A stretch of DNA of 64,000 nucleotides from Terriglobia bacterium (GCA_020073565.1 JAIQEY010000034.1:1-64000); one strand, 5' to 3'; positions 32,977 to 41,454 are shown, counted from the stretch's first letter. Notes: a model not told the origin generated them from the sequence alone. Made by a program: numbers and translations.

Positions 32977-33087
32977 GGGGCAGCCGCAGTTGTCGTCGAA
33001 TTGAAAGGTGGGCCAGCCCGCCCCGCAGTGATATACAGTCAGTATTAATCGGACGCAGAAGTGAACGGAGCGCGATTCGTCGCTCAT

Positions 33088-33609
33088 ATGTCGAAGCCCC
33101 GTCGCAACACGGCCCGCCTCCCGCTGGACGACACCCTGTTCCCTGTTAAGCGGCGCAAGCCCGTTCCACATGAATTTGTGCTCGATGCGCTCGCTCCGCT
33201 ATCGCCCCGGACCCACCCCATGTTCGGCTGCCTCGCCGTCTATGTTGGCGACAAGGTTGGCGACAAGGTTCAGGACAAGATTGTCCTCATCATCCGCGAC
33301 AAACACGACCAGACCGCCGACAACGGGGTGTGGCTCGCCACCACGGAGGAGCACCACCAGAGTCTGCGGCGGGAGTTCCCCAACATGCGATCCATCCAAG
33401 TTTTGGGCAAGAAGGTGTTGGGCAAGAAGGTGACGGGCTGGCAGGTCCTTCCCGCCGATGCCGAGGATTTCGAGCAAGCGGCCCTGCACGCCTGCGAACT
33501 GGTTCTCGCAGGGGATCCTCGAATCGGGAAGGTGCCGGGCGCGCGGCGGGCCAAGGGAGCGGGAGCGCAAAAGGCATCGAAATCGAAACGGGCGAAGCCG
33601 TCCAAGTAG
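33088..33609 (+). CDS. Small basic protein of unknown function with in-frame tandem duplications
   Basis: I chose the ATG at 33088 (MSKPRRNTARLPLDDTLFPV); a GTG at 33061 would add nine residues. The 173-residue protein has a compact core (VLDALAPLSPRTHPMFGCLA, NGVWLATTEEHHQSLRREFP, GWQVLPADAEDFEQAALHAC) that faintly recalls TfoX/MmcQ-like folds, and a Lys/Arg/Ala-rich tail. Two tandem duplications lie in loops: GTTGGCGACAAG twice plus a variant (33244-33279), and TTGGGCAAGAAGGTG twice (33403-33432). Function unknown; it has no operon partner. Confidence 0.7.
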   Translation: MSKPRRNTARLPLDDTLFPVKRRKPVPHEFVLDALAPLSPRTHPMFGCLAVYVGDKVGDKVQDKIVLIIRDKHDQTADNGVWLATTEEHHQSLRREFPNMRSIQVLGKKVLGKKVTGWQVLPADAEDFEQAALHACELVLAGDPRIGKVPGARRAKGAGAQKASKSKRAKPSK

Positions 33610-33702
33610 GGCCGGGAAAGCTCGAGCCCGCAGTCGTGACCAGCAGTTCCCTTATACCTTGCCCGCTGGACCGAGTCGCCACTCTTCATCACAGAGATGG
33701 GC

Positions 33703-34395
33703 CTACTTCGACGGCACCAGTTCACCCGCCGCCAGAACATAGGTCGTCGACTTGTCCAGTTTGATATTGGAGCGCTTGCAAGTAATCACCACCGATCCGT
33801 CACTGTTGCGGGCCGACTCCACGTTCTTCATCATGACCCGGTGGTCCGAAACTCCGACCGGACCGCTCGGCCCCGCGTCCGCGCTCCCATCGGCCGGATG
33901 GCCCGGAAACGGCTGGGAAGCTTGTGAGTGCGAGTCAGGATACGTGCCGTTTCCAGTCGCGGTTTTCCAGGTCACGGAATTATTCGGCGGCCCGTACGCG
34001 AGATCCTGACCCGCGTCCATCTTTGCCGGATAGTACCATCCGGTCAGATAGACTTTGATCGGCGCCGATCCTTTCTTCCACTCCACCGAATCCATACGAA
34101 GGGCAAGGCGGGAGGGCTCGGCGGCGGACTTCGCCACCGACTCGGTCACTTCTCCCGAGAAGACAGCGTCCTTCGGAAATACCACGCCATTCACCAGGGT
34201 GGCCACCGTCAGTTTCGCCTTAATCTTGGTTCCAACCGGGGTCTTGCCGGCCGTCACGCTTTGTTCCATGGTCACGGGAAATTCGAGCGCCGGCGGAGCG
34301 GGCGGTGTCGCAGCCTTCTGCTGGCCGAACCCCGCGGCCGAGCCGAAGACCAAAGTAGACAGCATGCCTCCAACCAGTACCCTTCTCGTGAACAT
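33703..34395 (-). CDS. Exported protein of unknown function
   Basis: From the ATG at 34395 (MFTRRVLVGGMLSTLVFG), preceded by GGAGG five bases upstream, the protein is 230 residues with a signal peptide ending near GFGQQ. The mature part begins Pro/Ala-rich and then has a beta-rich region (GTKIKAKLTVATLVNGVVFP, DAVFSGEVTESVAKSAAEPS, LALRMDSVEWKKGSAPIKVY) of a kind seen in acidobacterial secreted proteins; the motif is reminiscent of TrbI/VirB10-like barrel strands. A Ser/Gly/Asp-rich loop follows. Function unknown. Confidence 0.78.
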   Translation of the reverse strand: MFTRRVLVGGMLSTLVFGSAAGFGQQKAATPPAPPALEFPVTMEQSVTAGKTPVGTKIKAKLTVATLVNGVVFPKDAVFSGEVTESVAKSAAEPSRLALRMDSVEWKKGSAPIKVYLTGWYYPAKMDAGQDLAYGPPNNSVTWKTATGNGTYPDSHSQASQPFPGHPADGSADAGPSGPVGVSDHRVMMKNVESARNSDGSVVITCKRSNIKLDKSTTYVLAAGELVPSK

Positions 34396-34519
34396 TGCTG
34401 CCTCCATACGATTTGATGAAATACCCGGACGCTCGGGATGCTTAAACAAACAGTCGGAGGTGCGCGAAGATTGCGACCAAGTATGCGTCCAGCGGATGAA
34501 GCGGATGCCAGCCCCGGGT

Positions 34520-34553
34520 GCCCCAACTCATCGCGCTCGTTGCGATGAGCGGG
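34520..34553. repeat. Hairpin of the CCCCA family
   Basis: CTCATCGC and GCGATGAG form the stem with loop GCTCGTT, and the outer arms GCCCCAA and CGGG are partly decayed. It lies between the exported protein and the acyl-CoA dehydrogenase. Confidence 0.75.
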
Positions 34554-34640
34554 TTCTCCTTCTAGCGCCCCAAGCCCGCTGTCTGCTAGTTTAATTAGTT
34601 TGCCATCGACGGCGTGCCCGTCTAGTGGGGTGACACAAAA

Positions 34641-35822
34641 ATGCCAGCCATCAAATTTCGCGGTGTGGACTTCATTGGCTTTGACGCGTTGCTGAGCGAC
34701 GACGAGCGCCTAGTGCGCGACACCGCGCGCAAGTTCATCGAAGACAACCTGGTCCCCATCATCGAAGAGTGCAACCGCGCCGGGCGCTTCCCGCGCGAAC
34801 TGGTCAAGCCCATGGCCGACCTCGGCTTCTTCGGCGCATCGCTGCAAGGCTACGGCTGCGCCGGCATGGGCAATGTCGAGTACGGACTGGTCACGCAGGA
34901 ATTGGAGCGCGGCGACTCCGGCGTACGTTCGTTCGTCAGCGTTCAGTCGGCGCTAGTGATGTATCCGATCTACACTTTCGGCTCCGACGAACAGAAAAAC
35001 ACGTGGCTGCCCGCCCTGCAGAAAGGTGAAAAGCTGGGCTGCTTCGGCCTGACCGAGCCCGGCTTCGGATCGAACCCCGGCGGTATGCGCACCCGCGCAA
35101 AAAAAGTCGGTAAAGAATATGTGCTGAACGGCGAGAAAATGTGGATCACCTCGGGCACCATCGCCGACGTCGCCGTGATCTGGGCAAAAGTGGAAGATGA
35201 AGACGACAAGGTCCGCGGCTTTCTGGTCGAAACCGACCGGCCCGGGTTTAAAGCAGACGACATTCACGGCAAGTGGTCGCTGCGCGCGTCGGTGACGTCG
35301 GGACTTTCGTTGCAGGATGTGCACATCCCCGAGGCGAATCTTCTGCCCGGATCAGGCGGGCTGAAATCTCCGCTGATGTGCCTGAACCAGGCGCGCTACG
35401 GAATCGCCTGGGGCGCGGTAGGCGCAGCCATGTCGTGTTACGACTGCGCCCTGCAATATGCGTTACTGCGCAAACAATTCCGCGACCAGCCCATCGCCTC
35501 GCATCAACTGGTGCAGGAAAAACTCGCATGGATGATCAGCGAGATCACCAAGGCCCAGCTGCTTGTTCTTCAAGTCGGACGCTTGAAAGACGCAGGCAAA
35601 GTCCAGCACCAGCACATCTCCATGGCGAAGAGAAATAACGTCTGGATGGCCCTGGAATGCGCCCGCATGTCGCGCGACATTCTCGGCGCCAACGGCGTGG
35701 CCGACGACTACCCGATCATGCGGCATCTTATGAACCTCGAAAGCGTAAAAACCTACGAAGGTACGCACGACATTCACACGCTGATTATCGGATCGAGTGT
35801 GACGGGGATCGACGCGTTCTAG
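34641..35822 (+). CDS. gcdH: Acyl-CoA dehydrogenase, glutaryl-CoA dehydrogenase-like
   Basis: A 393-residue FAD enzyme. It has the acyl-CoA dehydrogenase signatures CFGLTEPGFGSNPGGMRTRA and KMWITSGTIADVAVIWAK, and the C-terminal YEGTHDIHTLIIGSSVTGID, in which the Glu of YEGTHDIH is the catalytic base. The EGTHDIH/GIDAF ending and the LTEPG variant match glutaryl-CoA dehydrogenases, which oxidise and decarboxylate glutaryl-CoA in lysine/tryptophan breakdown; a lysine dehydrogenase-like gene is elsewhere in this window. It appears monocistronic. Substrate is inferred from motif similarity. Confidence 0.88.
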   Translation: MPAIKFRGVDFIGFDALLSDDERLVRDTARKFIEDNLVPIIEECNRAGRFPRELVKPMADLGFFGASLQGYGCAGMGNVEYGLVTQELERGDSGVRSFVSVQSALVMYPIYTFGSDEQKNTWLPALQKGEKLGCFGLTEPGFGSNPGGMRTRAKKVGKEYVLNGEKMWITSGTIADVAVIWAKVEDEDDKVRGFLVETDRPGFKADDIHGKWSLRASVTSGLSLQDVHIPEANLLPGSGGLKSPLMCLNQARYGIAWGAVGAAMSCYDCALQYALLRKQFRDQPIASHQLVQEKLAWMISEITKAQLLVLQVGRLKDAGKVQHQHISMAKRNNVWMALECARMSRDILGANGVADDYPIMRHLMNLESVKTYEGTHDIHTLIIGSSVTGIDAF

Positions 35823-35903
35823 GGCTCGACCAACCGGTACTCCGTCTCGCCTCGGCTCCGGCTGTTTCGGCAAAATCGCGACCGCATGTCCGCGCCCTGC
35901 TTT

Positions 35904-35925
35904 GCGCGGACAGGAGTGTCCGCGC
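35904..35925. repeat. GC hairpin (GCGCGGACA stem) left of the CMD gene
   Basis: GCGCGGACA and TGTCCGCGC form a 9-bp stem with loop GGAG, followed by CACAC. It is the inverse-oriented partner of the copies at 36357-36381 and 36406-36430. Confidence 0.8.
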
Positions 35926-35934
35926 CACACAACC

Positions 35935-36330
35935 TCAGCGATACAGTTCGGTCAGTAACTCGTAGGCGCGCCGCAGGTGTGGGATCACGATGCTACCGCC
36001 GACCACCAGCGCCACATTAATCGCGTCTTCCTGCTCGGCACGATTCACGCCCAGCCGGTATGACTGGATGATGTGGTAGTCGATGCAGTCGTCGCAGCGC
36101 AGGCAGGCCGATGCGACTAGCCCCATCAACTCCTTGTACTTCGCCGGCACTGCGCCTTCCAGATAAGTATTGTGATCGATGTTGTAGAAGCGCTTGACCA
36201 GGAAGTTGTCGGCCTTGTCGACATTCTCATTCAAGCGCATGCGCGTGTCGATGAAACGGCGGGCGATCTCGCTCTTTTCGGCAACCTGTTTCTCTGTCAG
36301 CAGATAGGTAGGTTCTTTGCGCTCGTTCAT
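35935..36330 (-). CDS. AhpD/carboxymuconolactone decarboxylase-like protein
   Basis: From the ATG at 36330 (MNERKEPTYLLTEKQVAEKS) the protein is 131 residues. The frame is open to 36432, but the extra codons are a translated repeat element (MWRGHSCPR). The CMD fold motif is VASACLRCDDCIDYHIIQSY, with the CxxC and following His found in AhpD-like peroxidase partners. Such proteins reduce peroxides or act on carboxymuconolactone; the CxxC favours a redox role. The gene is flanked on both sides by inverted GC hairpins. Confidence 0.82.
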   Translation of the reverse strand: MNERKEPTYLLTEKQVAEKSEIARRFIDTRMRLNENVDKADNFLVKRFYNIDHNTYLEGAVPAKYKELMGLVASACLRCDDCIDYHIIQSYRLGVNRAEQEDAINVALVVGGSIVIPHLRRAYELLTELYR

Positions 36331-36356
36331 GCGCACAGGGTAACAGACGCGCAAGT

Positions 36357-36430
36357 GTGGCGCGGACATTCCTGTCCGCGCAGTGTGTGCGGCACAGAAA
36401 TACAGGCGCGGGCAGGAATGCCCGCGCCAC
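36357..36430. repeat. Inverted pair of GC hairpins right of the CMD gene
   Basis: Two 25-bp arms (36357-36381 and 36406-36430) are reverse complements at 23 of 25 positions, and each arm is itself a hairpin: GCGCGGACA-TTCC-TGTCCGCGC, and GCGCGGGCA-GGAA-TGCCCGCGC read on this strand. The two differences form one compensated base pair. The CAC/GTG ends are conserved. Translated, it gives the RGHSCPR peptide seen at the edges of several false ORFs here. Confidence 0.85.
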
Positions 36431-36438
36431 ATAAGGAA

Positions 36439-38001
36439 CTACATCCCCGGATTGTCCGGATACGCCGGCAAATCCGGAGGCCGCGCGGGCAGCTTCTTCG
36501 GATTCGCCTTGATCTGCTCCATCAGCATCTCGACCGCTTTCTCCAGTTGCGGGTCTTGCCCTTTCCGCACCAGGTCCGGCGGATTATCCACCACGACGTC
36601 CGGCTGCACGCCGCGGTTTTCGATCAGCCACTTGCTGTCGAGCCCGTAAAGCGAAAATTCCGGCCGGGTGATGTAACCGCCGTCCATCAGCGGTATTTGC
36701 CCGCGAATTCCGCGGACGCCGCCCCAGGTGCGCTCGCCGATGAGCGGCCCCAGTTTGTACTGCTTGAAGAAGTAGCTGAAGAAATCGCCGTCAGACGCGG
36801 CGTAATGGTTCGTGACGCAGGCCATATAACCGTGGAACGTATTACCGGGGATCGTGCCCGACTCCCAGTTGCGCGCTGAATCCATGCCCATCAGCACACG
36901 CCGCAGCCGCGCAAAAATAAGCTCGTCGACGAACCCGCCGCCGTTGTAGCGGACGTCGAAGATAATGCCCTCCTTGCGAATTTGCGGAAAATACTGCTTC
37001 ACAAATTGATTCAGCCCATCGTCCCCCATATCCGGCAGGTACACGTAACCGATCCGCCCGCCGCTCGCGGCCTCCACCTTCTTCCGGTTCGTCTCAATCA
37101 TGTTGAGCTCGCGCAGGGAGTACTCATCGCCGATCGGCTTGACGGTCACGTTGCGCGCGCCGTCCGCTGCGGGCTTCGAGTTCACGGTCAGCGTCACCAC
37201 GTCGTTGGCCGCGTTTACCAGCAACTCGTCCGGAGTCTGCGGAGCCTTCAATGCCCGTCCGTTGATGGCGATCAGGTAATCGCCTTCTTTCACGTTCACG
37301 CCCGGCTCAGTCAACGGCGAACGGGCATGCGCGTCCCAGTTTTCGCCAGCATAGATCTTCGTGATGCGATAGACACCGCTCGCATCGGCTTCGTAGTCCG
37401 CTCCCAGCAGCCCCACATTCACCGGATGCAGATCGGGAAAATCGCCCCCGCCCACATAAGTATGGGAATTCGACAGCTCCCCGATCATCTCGCCCAGAAC
37501 GTAGGTCAGGGAATAGCGGTCCGCTACATAAGGAAGCAACGGCGCGTATTTGTCGCGCATCTTCTTCCAATCCACGCCGTTCATCGAGGCTTCGAAGAAG
37601 TAGTCGCGCTCCTGCCGCCACACTTCGTTGAAAACCTCCTTCCATTCCTGCGTAGGATCAGCCTCCACCTGCATGCCTCCCAGATTGAGAGCGCCATCGC
37701 CGACTTTGTGCGGAGTATCAGGAGGCTTCGCGTCGACAATGCCGTAGCTCGGCGCCCCGCCACCGCCCGGGCCACCGCCGGCGCGGTAGAGCAACTTCGC
37801 CCCATCCGACGAGAGCGCAAAATGATCCGCGCCTTCCACCAGCACTTTGTCCTTGCGATCTTTCAGATCGTAGCCGTAGATCGCCGGATTCTCGCCCGCA
37901 ATCGGTCCCGACAATCCCTGGATCGGAGCGCTCGCATAGTAGACCGCGTCCTTCGACGCATCGATGGCACGAATCACCGCCGGCGGAACCGGCAATGCCA
38001 C
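36439..38001 (-). CDS. Tricorn-like protease, C-terminal half (PDZ and S41 domains), separated by a TAG from the N-terminal half
   Basis: A 520-residue frame from a GTG at 38001 that holds the C-terminal part of a tricorn/S41 protease. In order: the C1 helical region (WKEVFNEVWRQERDYFFEAS) with catalytic His in MIGELSNSHTYVGGG, a PDZ domain (VNVKEGDYLIAINGRALKAP), and the C2 domain with GRIGYVYLPDMGDDGLNQFV. The nucleophile region follows (CVTNHYAASDGDFFSYFFK, Ser before DGD), then the Glu in LIENRGVQPDVVVD. All catalytic residues are present. It is in the same reading frame as the upstream gene, with only TAG at 38077-38079 between, and the 25 intervening codons are open. No ribosome binding site or signal peptide of its own is evident, so alone it would not be exported. 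Confidence 0.85.
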   Translation of the reverse strand: MALPVPPAVIRAIDASKDAVYYASAPIQGLSGPIAGENPAIYGYDLKDRKDKVLVEGADHFALSSDGAKLLYRAGGGPGGGGAPSYGIVDAKPPDTPHKVGDGALNLGGMQVEADPTQEWKEVFNEVWRQERDYFFEASMNGVDWKKMRDKYAPLLPYVADRYSLTYVLGEMIGELSNSHTYVGGGDFPDLHPVNVGLLGADYEADASGVYRITKIYAGENWDAHARSPLTEPGVNVKEGDYLIAINGRALKAPQTPDELLVNAANDVVTLTVNSKPAADGARNVTVKPIGDEYSLRELNMIETNRKKVEAASGGRIGYVYLPDMGDDGLNQFVKQYFPQIRKEGIIFDVRYNGGGFVDELIFARLRRVLMGMDSARNWESGTIPGNTFHGYMACVTNHYAASDGDFFSYFFKQYKLGPLIGERTWGGVRGIRGQIPLMDGGYITRPEFSLYGLDSKWLIENRGVQPDVVVDNPPDLVRKGQDPQLEKAVEMLMEQIKANPKKLPARPPDLPAYPDNPGM

Positions 38002-38076
38002 AATCCGATTCTGGATGCCGTCCAGATCGATCTTGAACTCCTTCGGCGGCTCCTTGGCCTCGCTCCCCGCTTCTTT

Positions 38077-39846
38077 CTAGCCCGGTTTCCCTTCTTTTCC
38101 CTTTTCCTTGGATGGCTGCTTAGCGTTCTTCTTCTGCTCCGGCGCGGTTCCACCCGCCTCCGGCTCTTCTGCCTTCACTTTCACTTCGTCACTGAGCGCC
38201 GGAAACGGAGAAGGCTCATCCGGCGTCAGCGTCACCACGTACACCCGTGTCGTCTTCGGATTCGCAAACTCAAAATCGATATTGCCCAAGACTTCGTTGT
38301 AGTCGCGATCCGAAAGGAAGTAGAGATACCGCTTGCCCGGATCAAACACCGCCGCATAACTGTTGTTGAGCATGGAAGTAACTGCGGTGGTTTTCTTGTC
38401 GGCCAAACTATAGAGGTACACAACCGAGTAGCCAGACTCCTGCTGCTTGTCGTACGCCAGCCACTTGCTGTCGGGAGACCACGCGTAGTTTCGAATCTCG
38501 AAGTACTTGGCGCGATCCACCTCCACTGGCTTCTTTTCCTTGATGTCCACGTACCAGAGCTTCAGATCCTTGTCCGCCCACGCGATCTTTGTATCGTCCA
38601 CCGACCACACCGGCTGAAACATGAACCCCGTATGCCCACTGGTGATCTGCTGCTCCGCTCCCAATCCATCCTGGGGAGCGATGTAGATTTCGTCTTCGCC
38701 CGTGCGATCCGAAACGTAGGCGATCCACCGCCCGTTGTGCGACCACGCCACGTGCTGCTCGCGCACGCCGGGAGAGTTCGTCAGATTGCGAACGCTGCCG
38801 TCCTTGGCAGGAACGGTGAAGACTTCCCCGCGGGCCGCGAACGCCGCGCGCTTGCCGTCGGGCGAAATATCGTAATCCGTGATGTTGCGGCTGGCGCTCA
38901 CCCAATGCTTCATGGTCTGATCGCGCTCGCCTGGCACGTAGATTGTCAGTTTCTTCGGCTGCTTCGTCTGCAAATCGAAGGTGTACAGATAGCCGGCATT
39001 CTCGAACACAATCGCATCCGGCCCCAGGCTCGGCCACATCACATCGAACTCGTCGAAGTGCGTCAGTTGCTCGACTTGCTTGCTGACGAGGTCGTAGCTG
39101 TACAGGTTCATCTTTTGCTCTGCCCCGCGGTCGGACATGAAATAGACCGTGTTCCCGCGCCACATCGGAAACGTGTCGGTGTGTTCGGTGTGCGGAATCG
39201 CCGCGTCGACGGCATTGTTCTTGATGTCGTAGATCGTGATGTCCTGCGCCAGGCCGCCCGTGTAACGTTTCCACTGGCGGAAATTACGGAAGATGCGGTT
39301 GTAGGCGATCTTCGTTCCGTCGGCCGAAAAAGAAAGCAGCCCGCCTTCGTCCATCGGCATGGGCTGCGGTAGACCACCCTCAAGCCCGATGGTAAAAGGC
39401 CTCTTGATCCACCCATTCGAAGCGTCGCGGCGCGAGAGAAAAACAATGCGCTGGCTGTCCGGAGTCCAGGCAATCACCTCGTCGTGGATACCCATGCGAT
39501 CGCTAAGCTGCCCCGCCGAACCCTGGTAGAACGTCAACTGACGGGGTTGACCACCAGTCGCCGGCATGACATACACATTGAAATTGCCGTCGTACTGACC
39601 GGTGAATGCCAGCCATTTGCCGTCCGGGGAAAACTTCGGGAACAGTTCCCTTCCCGGATGCGAAGTGATCCGGCTTGCCGTGCCGCCTGAACTCGAAACC
39701 AGCCAAAGGTCGCCGCCATACATGAATGCAATCTTGTCTTTCGAAATATCGGGAAAACGCAGCAGGCGGCCTTCTTGCATTTCCTGGGCTGCAGCCAGGC
39801 AAGTGAAGGTGATCATGAGGAGCAGGGTTTTTCGAATCGAAAACAT
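38077..39846 (-). CDS. Tricorn-like protease, N-terminal half (signal peptide and beta-propellers)
   Basis: A 589-residue frame starting after AAGGAG, with a signal peptide (TLLLMITFTCLAAAQ). It holds two beta-propellers made of TolB/WD40-like PD40 repeats: MYGGDLWLVSSSGGTASRIT, FPKFSPDGKWLAFTGQYDGN, DYDISPDGKRAAFAARGEVF, VAWSHNGRWIAYVSDRTGED. It ends in a Lys/Glu/Pro-rich tract (KKNAKQPSKEKGKEGKPG) where a single TAG stops it. In tricorn homologues this half channels peptides to the S41 domain. The protease half follows in the same frame, so the ancestral protein was about 1,135 residues. Confidence 0.85.
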   Translation of the reverse strand: MFSIRKTLLLMITFTCLAAAQEMQEGRLLRFPDISKDKIAFMYGGDLWLVSSSGGTASRITSHPGRELFPKFSPDGKWLAFTGQYDGNFNVYVMPATGGQPRQLTFYQGSAGQLSDRMGIHDEVIAWTPDSQRIVFLSRRDASNGWIKRPFTIGLEGGLPQPMPMDEGGLLSFSADGTKIAYNRIFRNFRQWKRYTGGLAQDITIYDIKNNAVDAAIPHTEHTDTFPMWRGNTVYFMSDRGAEQKMNLYSYDLVSKQVEQLTHFDEFDVMWPSLGPDAIVFENAGYLYTFDLQTKQPKKLTIYVPGERDQTMKHWVSASRNITDYDISPDGKRAAFAARGEVFTVPAKDGSVRNLTNSPGVREQHVAWSHNGRWIAYVSDRTGEDEIYIAPQDGLGAEQQITSGHTGFMFQPVWSVDDTKIAWADKDLKLWYVDIKEKKPVEVDRAKYFEIRNYAWSPDSKWLAYDKQQESGYSVVYLYSLADKKTTAVTSMLNNSYAAVFDPGKRYLYFLSDRDYNEVLGNIDFEFANPKTTRVYVVTLTPDEPSPFPALSDEVKVKAEEPEAGGTAPEQKKNAKQPSKEKGKEGKPG

Positions 39847-40311
39847 GCGGACTCCTTCCAGATAAAGATTGGGTATGGAAACTCGTGGGAATTATTTCGA
39901 GGCGAATCTGCGCATCGGCACGCAAAACCGGCGTATGTCGGATGAGGAAACCGAATGCGCGCCCGAAGCGGGACCTCGAGTTGCTAACAGCGGTCGTGCC
40001 GCATCTTCTGTCACCACAAAACCGCAGGAATTCTACACCCGCCAGCCAAGTTCAGCAGCAACAGTCAATCCAAAATTTGGGAGTCGACTGGCGGCAACCG
40101 TAGGATGCACACTCCTTAGACTCGTCAGAGCGTGTTTTGTTAGTAGCGCCGGCACCTGGCGCAAGCCGCGGGAACAAGCCGCCCAAGCAGACCTCTGCTC
40201 ACCCATGCGCGGCCCAAGTCCTTTCGCGACCCAACGTCGTTGGGATATAGTGCCTAGCCGCAGTTATTTTAAGGCCCGCTCCTCGGGCCGCATCATTCCT
40301 AGGGAGGCCTC
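39847..40311. other. 465-base divergent gap between the tricorn-like and glpX genes
   Basis: A long plus-strand frame through here (39869 on) has no recognisable domain and runs out of frame into glpX, so I take it as chance. The gap should hold both promoters. Upstream of glpX the palindrome CCCAACGTCGTTGGG (40230-40244) directly precedes a -10-like TATAGT (40246-40251), a possible operator-promoter arrangement. A clear GGAGG precedes the glpX ATG. Confidence 0.45.
40230..40251 (+). promoter_or_regulatory. Candidate operator/-10 region upstream of glpX
   Basis: CCCAAC-GTC-GTTGGG palindrome abutting TATAGT, about 60 bases before the start codon. No convincing -35 is seen. This is pattern evidence only. 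Confidence 0.3.
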
Positions 40312-41346
40312 ATGCCTGCGCAAGCCCGTCCCGAACCGCATCCCAAGAGTTTTGGGGAAAACATTGAAAGCGATCTGGCGCTCGAATTTCTGCGCGTGGT
40401 GGAACAAGCCGCGATTGCTTCCGCGCGCACCATGGGCCAGGGAGACCGTCCGCTCGCCGACCAGGTCGCCACCGAGGCCATGCGCAAAGTCATGGACACC
40501 GTCCCCATGCGCGGCACCATCGTCATCGGCGAGGGCGAACGCGACCAGGCGCCCATGCTGTATATCGGCGAGCAGGTCGGCGGCTCTTTCCCCGACGGCC
40601 GCGAAGTTCCCAGCATCGACATCGCCGTCGACCCGCTCGAAGGCACCAACCTGTGTGCCACCGGCGCGCCCGGGGCCATGACCGTTCTCGCCGCTTCCGA
40701 AAAAGGCGGCCTGCTGCATGCCCCCGACTGCTACATGGAAAAAATCGTGGTCGGCCCGTCGTGCAAAAACGCCGTCGAACTCGATGCTCCCGTGGCCGAC
40801 AACCTGCGGAACATCGCCCGCCGCATGCATCGCGGCGTTGAAGACCTGGTTGTCATCGTCCTCGATCGCCCGCGCCACGAAAAGCTCATCAACGACATTC
40901 GCAAAGCTGGAGCCCGCATCAAACTGATCGGCGACGGCGACCTGTCCGCCGGCATCGCGGCCGCGATCATTGGAACCGGCGTTCACGCTGTCATGGGCTC
41001 AGGCGGAGCGCCCGAAGGCGTCATCACCGCCGCCGCCATCCGCTGTCTGAATGGATACATGCTGGGCCGCCTCGTCATCGACAAGCCGGAACTCGAAGAA
41101 CGCATTGCCAAGATGGGCATCAAAGACAAGAACAGGGTTTACGAAGCCGAAGACCTGGCCCCCGGCAGGCAACTGATCTTCGCCGCCACCGGCGTCACCG
41201 ACGGCGCGCTCCTGAAAGGCGTCCGCTTCTTCGGCGAAGGCGAGCGCACTTCGTCCGTGATCCTGACCCTCAAAACCGGCAAGGTGCGCTTCATCGAAAG
41301 CATCCACCTCGACAAGGGTCCGGATGTGATGGTGAGGTTCACCTAG
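40312..41346 (+). CDS. glpX: Fructose-1,6-bisphosphatase class II
   Basis: A 344-residue metal-dependent, lithium-sensitive-type phosphatase. Landmarks are [39 protein letters not shown] (metal-binding Glu), the phosphatase motif [29 protein letters not shown], and the Gly-rich [19 protein letters not shown]. It dephosphorylates fructose-1,6-bisphosphate in gluconeogenesis; some homologues also act on sedoheptulose bisphosphate. It is monocistronic, and a hairpin follows at 41374-41404. Confidence 0.94.
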   Translation: MPAQARPEPHPKSFGENIESDLALEFLRVVEQAAIASARTMGQGDRPLADQVATEAMRKVMDTVPMRGTIVIGEGERDQAPMLYIGEQVGGSFPDGREVPSIDIAVDPLEGTNLCATGAPGAMTVLAASEKGGLLHAPDCYMEKIVVGPSCKNAVELDAPVADNLRNIARRMHRGVEDLVVIVLDRPRHEKLINDIRKAGARIKLIGDGDLSAGIAAAIIGTGVHAVMGSGGAPEGVITAAAIRCLNGYMLGRLVIDKPELEERIAKMGIKDKNRVYEAEDLAPGRQLIFAATGVTDGALLKGVRFFGEGERTSSVILTLKTGKVRFIESIHLDKGPDVMVRFT

Positions 41347-41373
41347 ATCCCTTCAATGAGAGACGGCGGGTGC

Positions 41374-41404
41374 CCCGCACATCCCGTACTTTGCGATGTG
41401 TGGG
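41374..41404. repeat. Diverged hairpin of the CCCCA family downstream of glpX
   Basis: CCCGCACATC and GATGTGTGGG pair over 10 positions (one G-T), around CCGTACTTTGC. Preceded by GGGTG, as in the other copies. Confidence 0.55.
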
Positions 41405-41454
41405 ACTCGACCGCGGCGTAAGGGTAACGGTCCCTCTATAAAGGTCCGGGCTTG

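Larger units (their letters stand above)
31456..33087. other. 1.6-kb gene-poor, repeat-rich region
   Basis: No intact gene. In order it holds a TCATCCTGAGCG...AGTCGAAGGA element (31551-31606) and paired GAGTTAGGTGGG repeats (31660-31671 and 31704-31715). Two GGCAAAATCTAGA copies follow (31753-31765 and 31838-31850) in an AT-richer patch. Then come a hairpin (32112-32140), an IS110-type transposase fragment inside inverted repeats (32152-32604), and two more hairpins of the CCCCA family (32680-32714 and 32954-32976). It looks like a site that has collected mobile and repetitive debris. Confidence 0.75.

Noticed and set aside
31456-33087. CRISPR-like array among the repeats
   Set aside because: The repeats are not evenly spaced, are of different families, and no cas gene is present.
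36331-36432. N-terminal extension of the CMD-like protein beginning MWRGHSCPR
   Set aside because: It is a translated GC hairpin repeat; the same peptide appears in other spurious frames nearby.
36982-39372. 796-codon plus-strand open frame opposite the tricorn-like protease
   Set aside because: It mirrors the real minus-strand codons, is Arg/His/Leu-rich, has no domain, and crosses both protease halves; typical antisense openness in GC-rich coding DNA.
39869-40681. 270-codon plus-strand frame entering glpX out of frame
   Set aside because: The part overlapping glpX is in another frame, and the rest has low-complexity, domain-free sequence.
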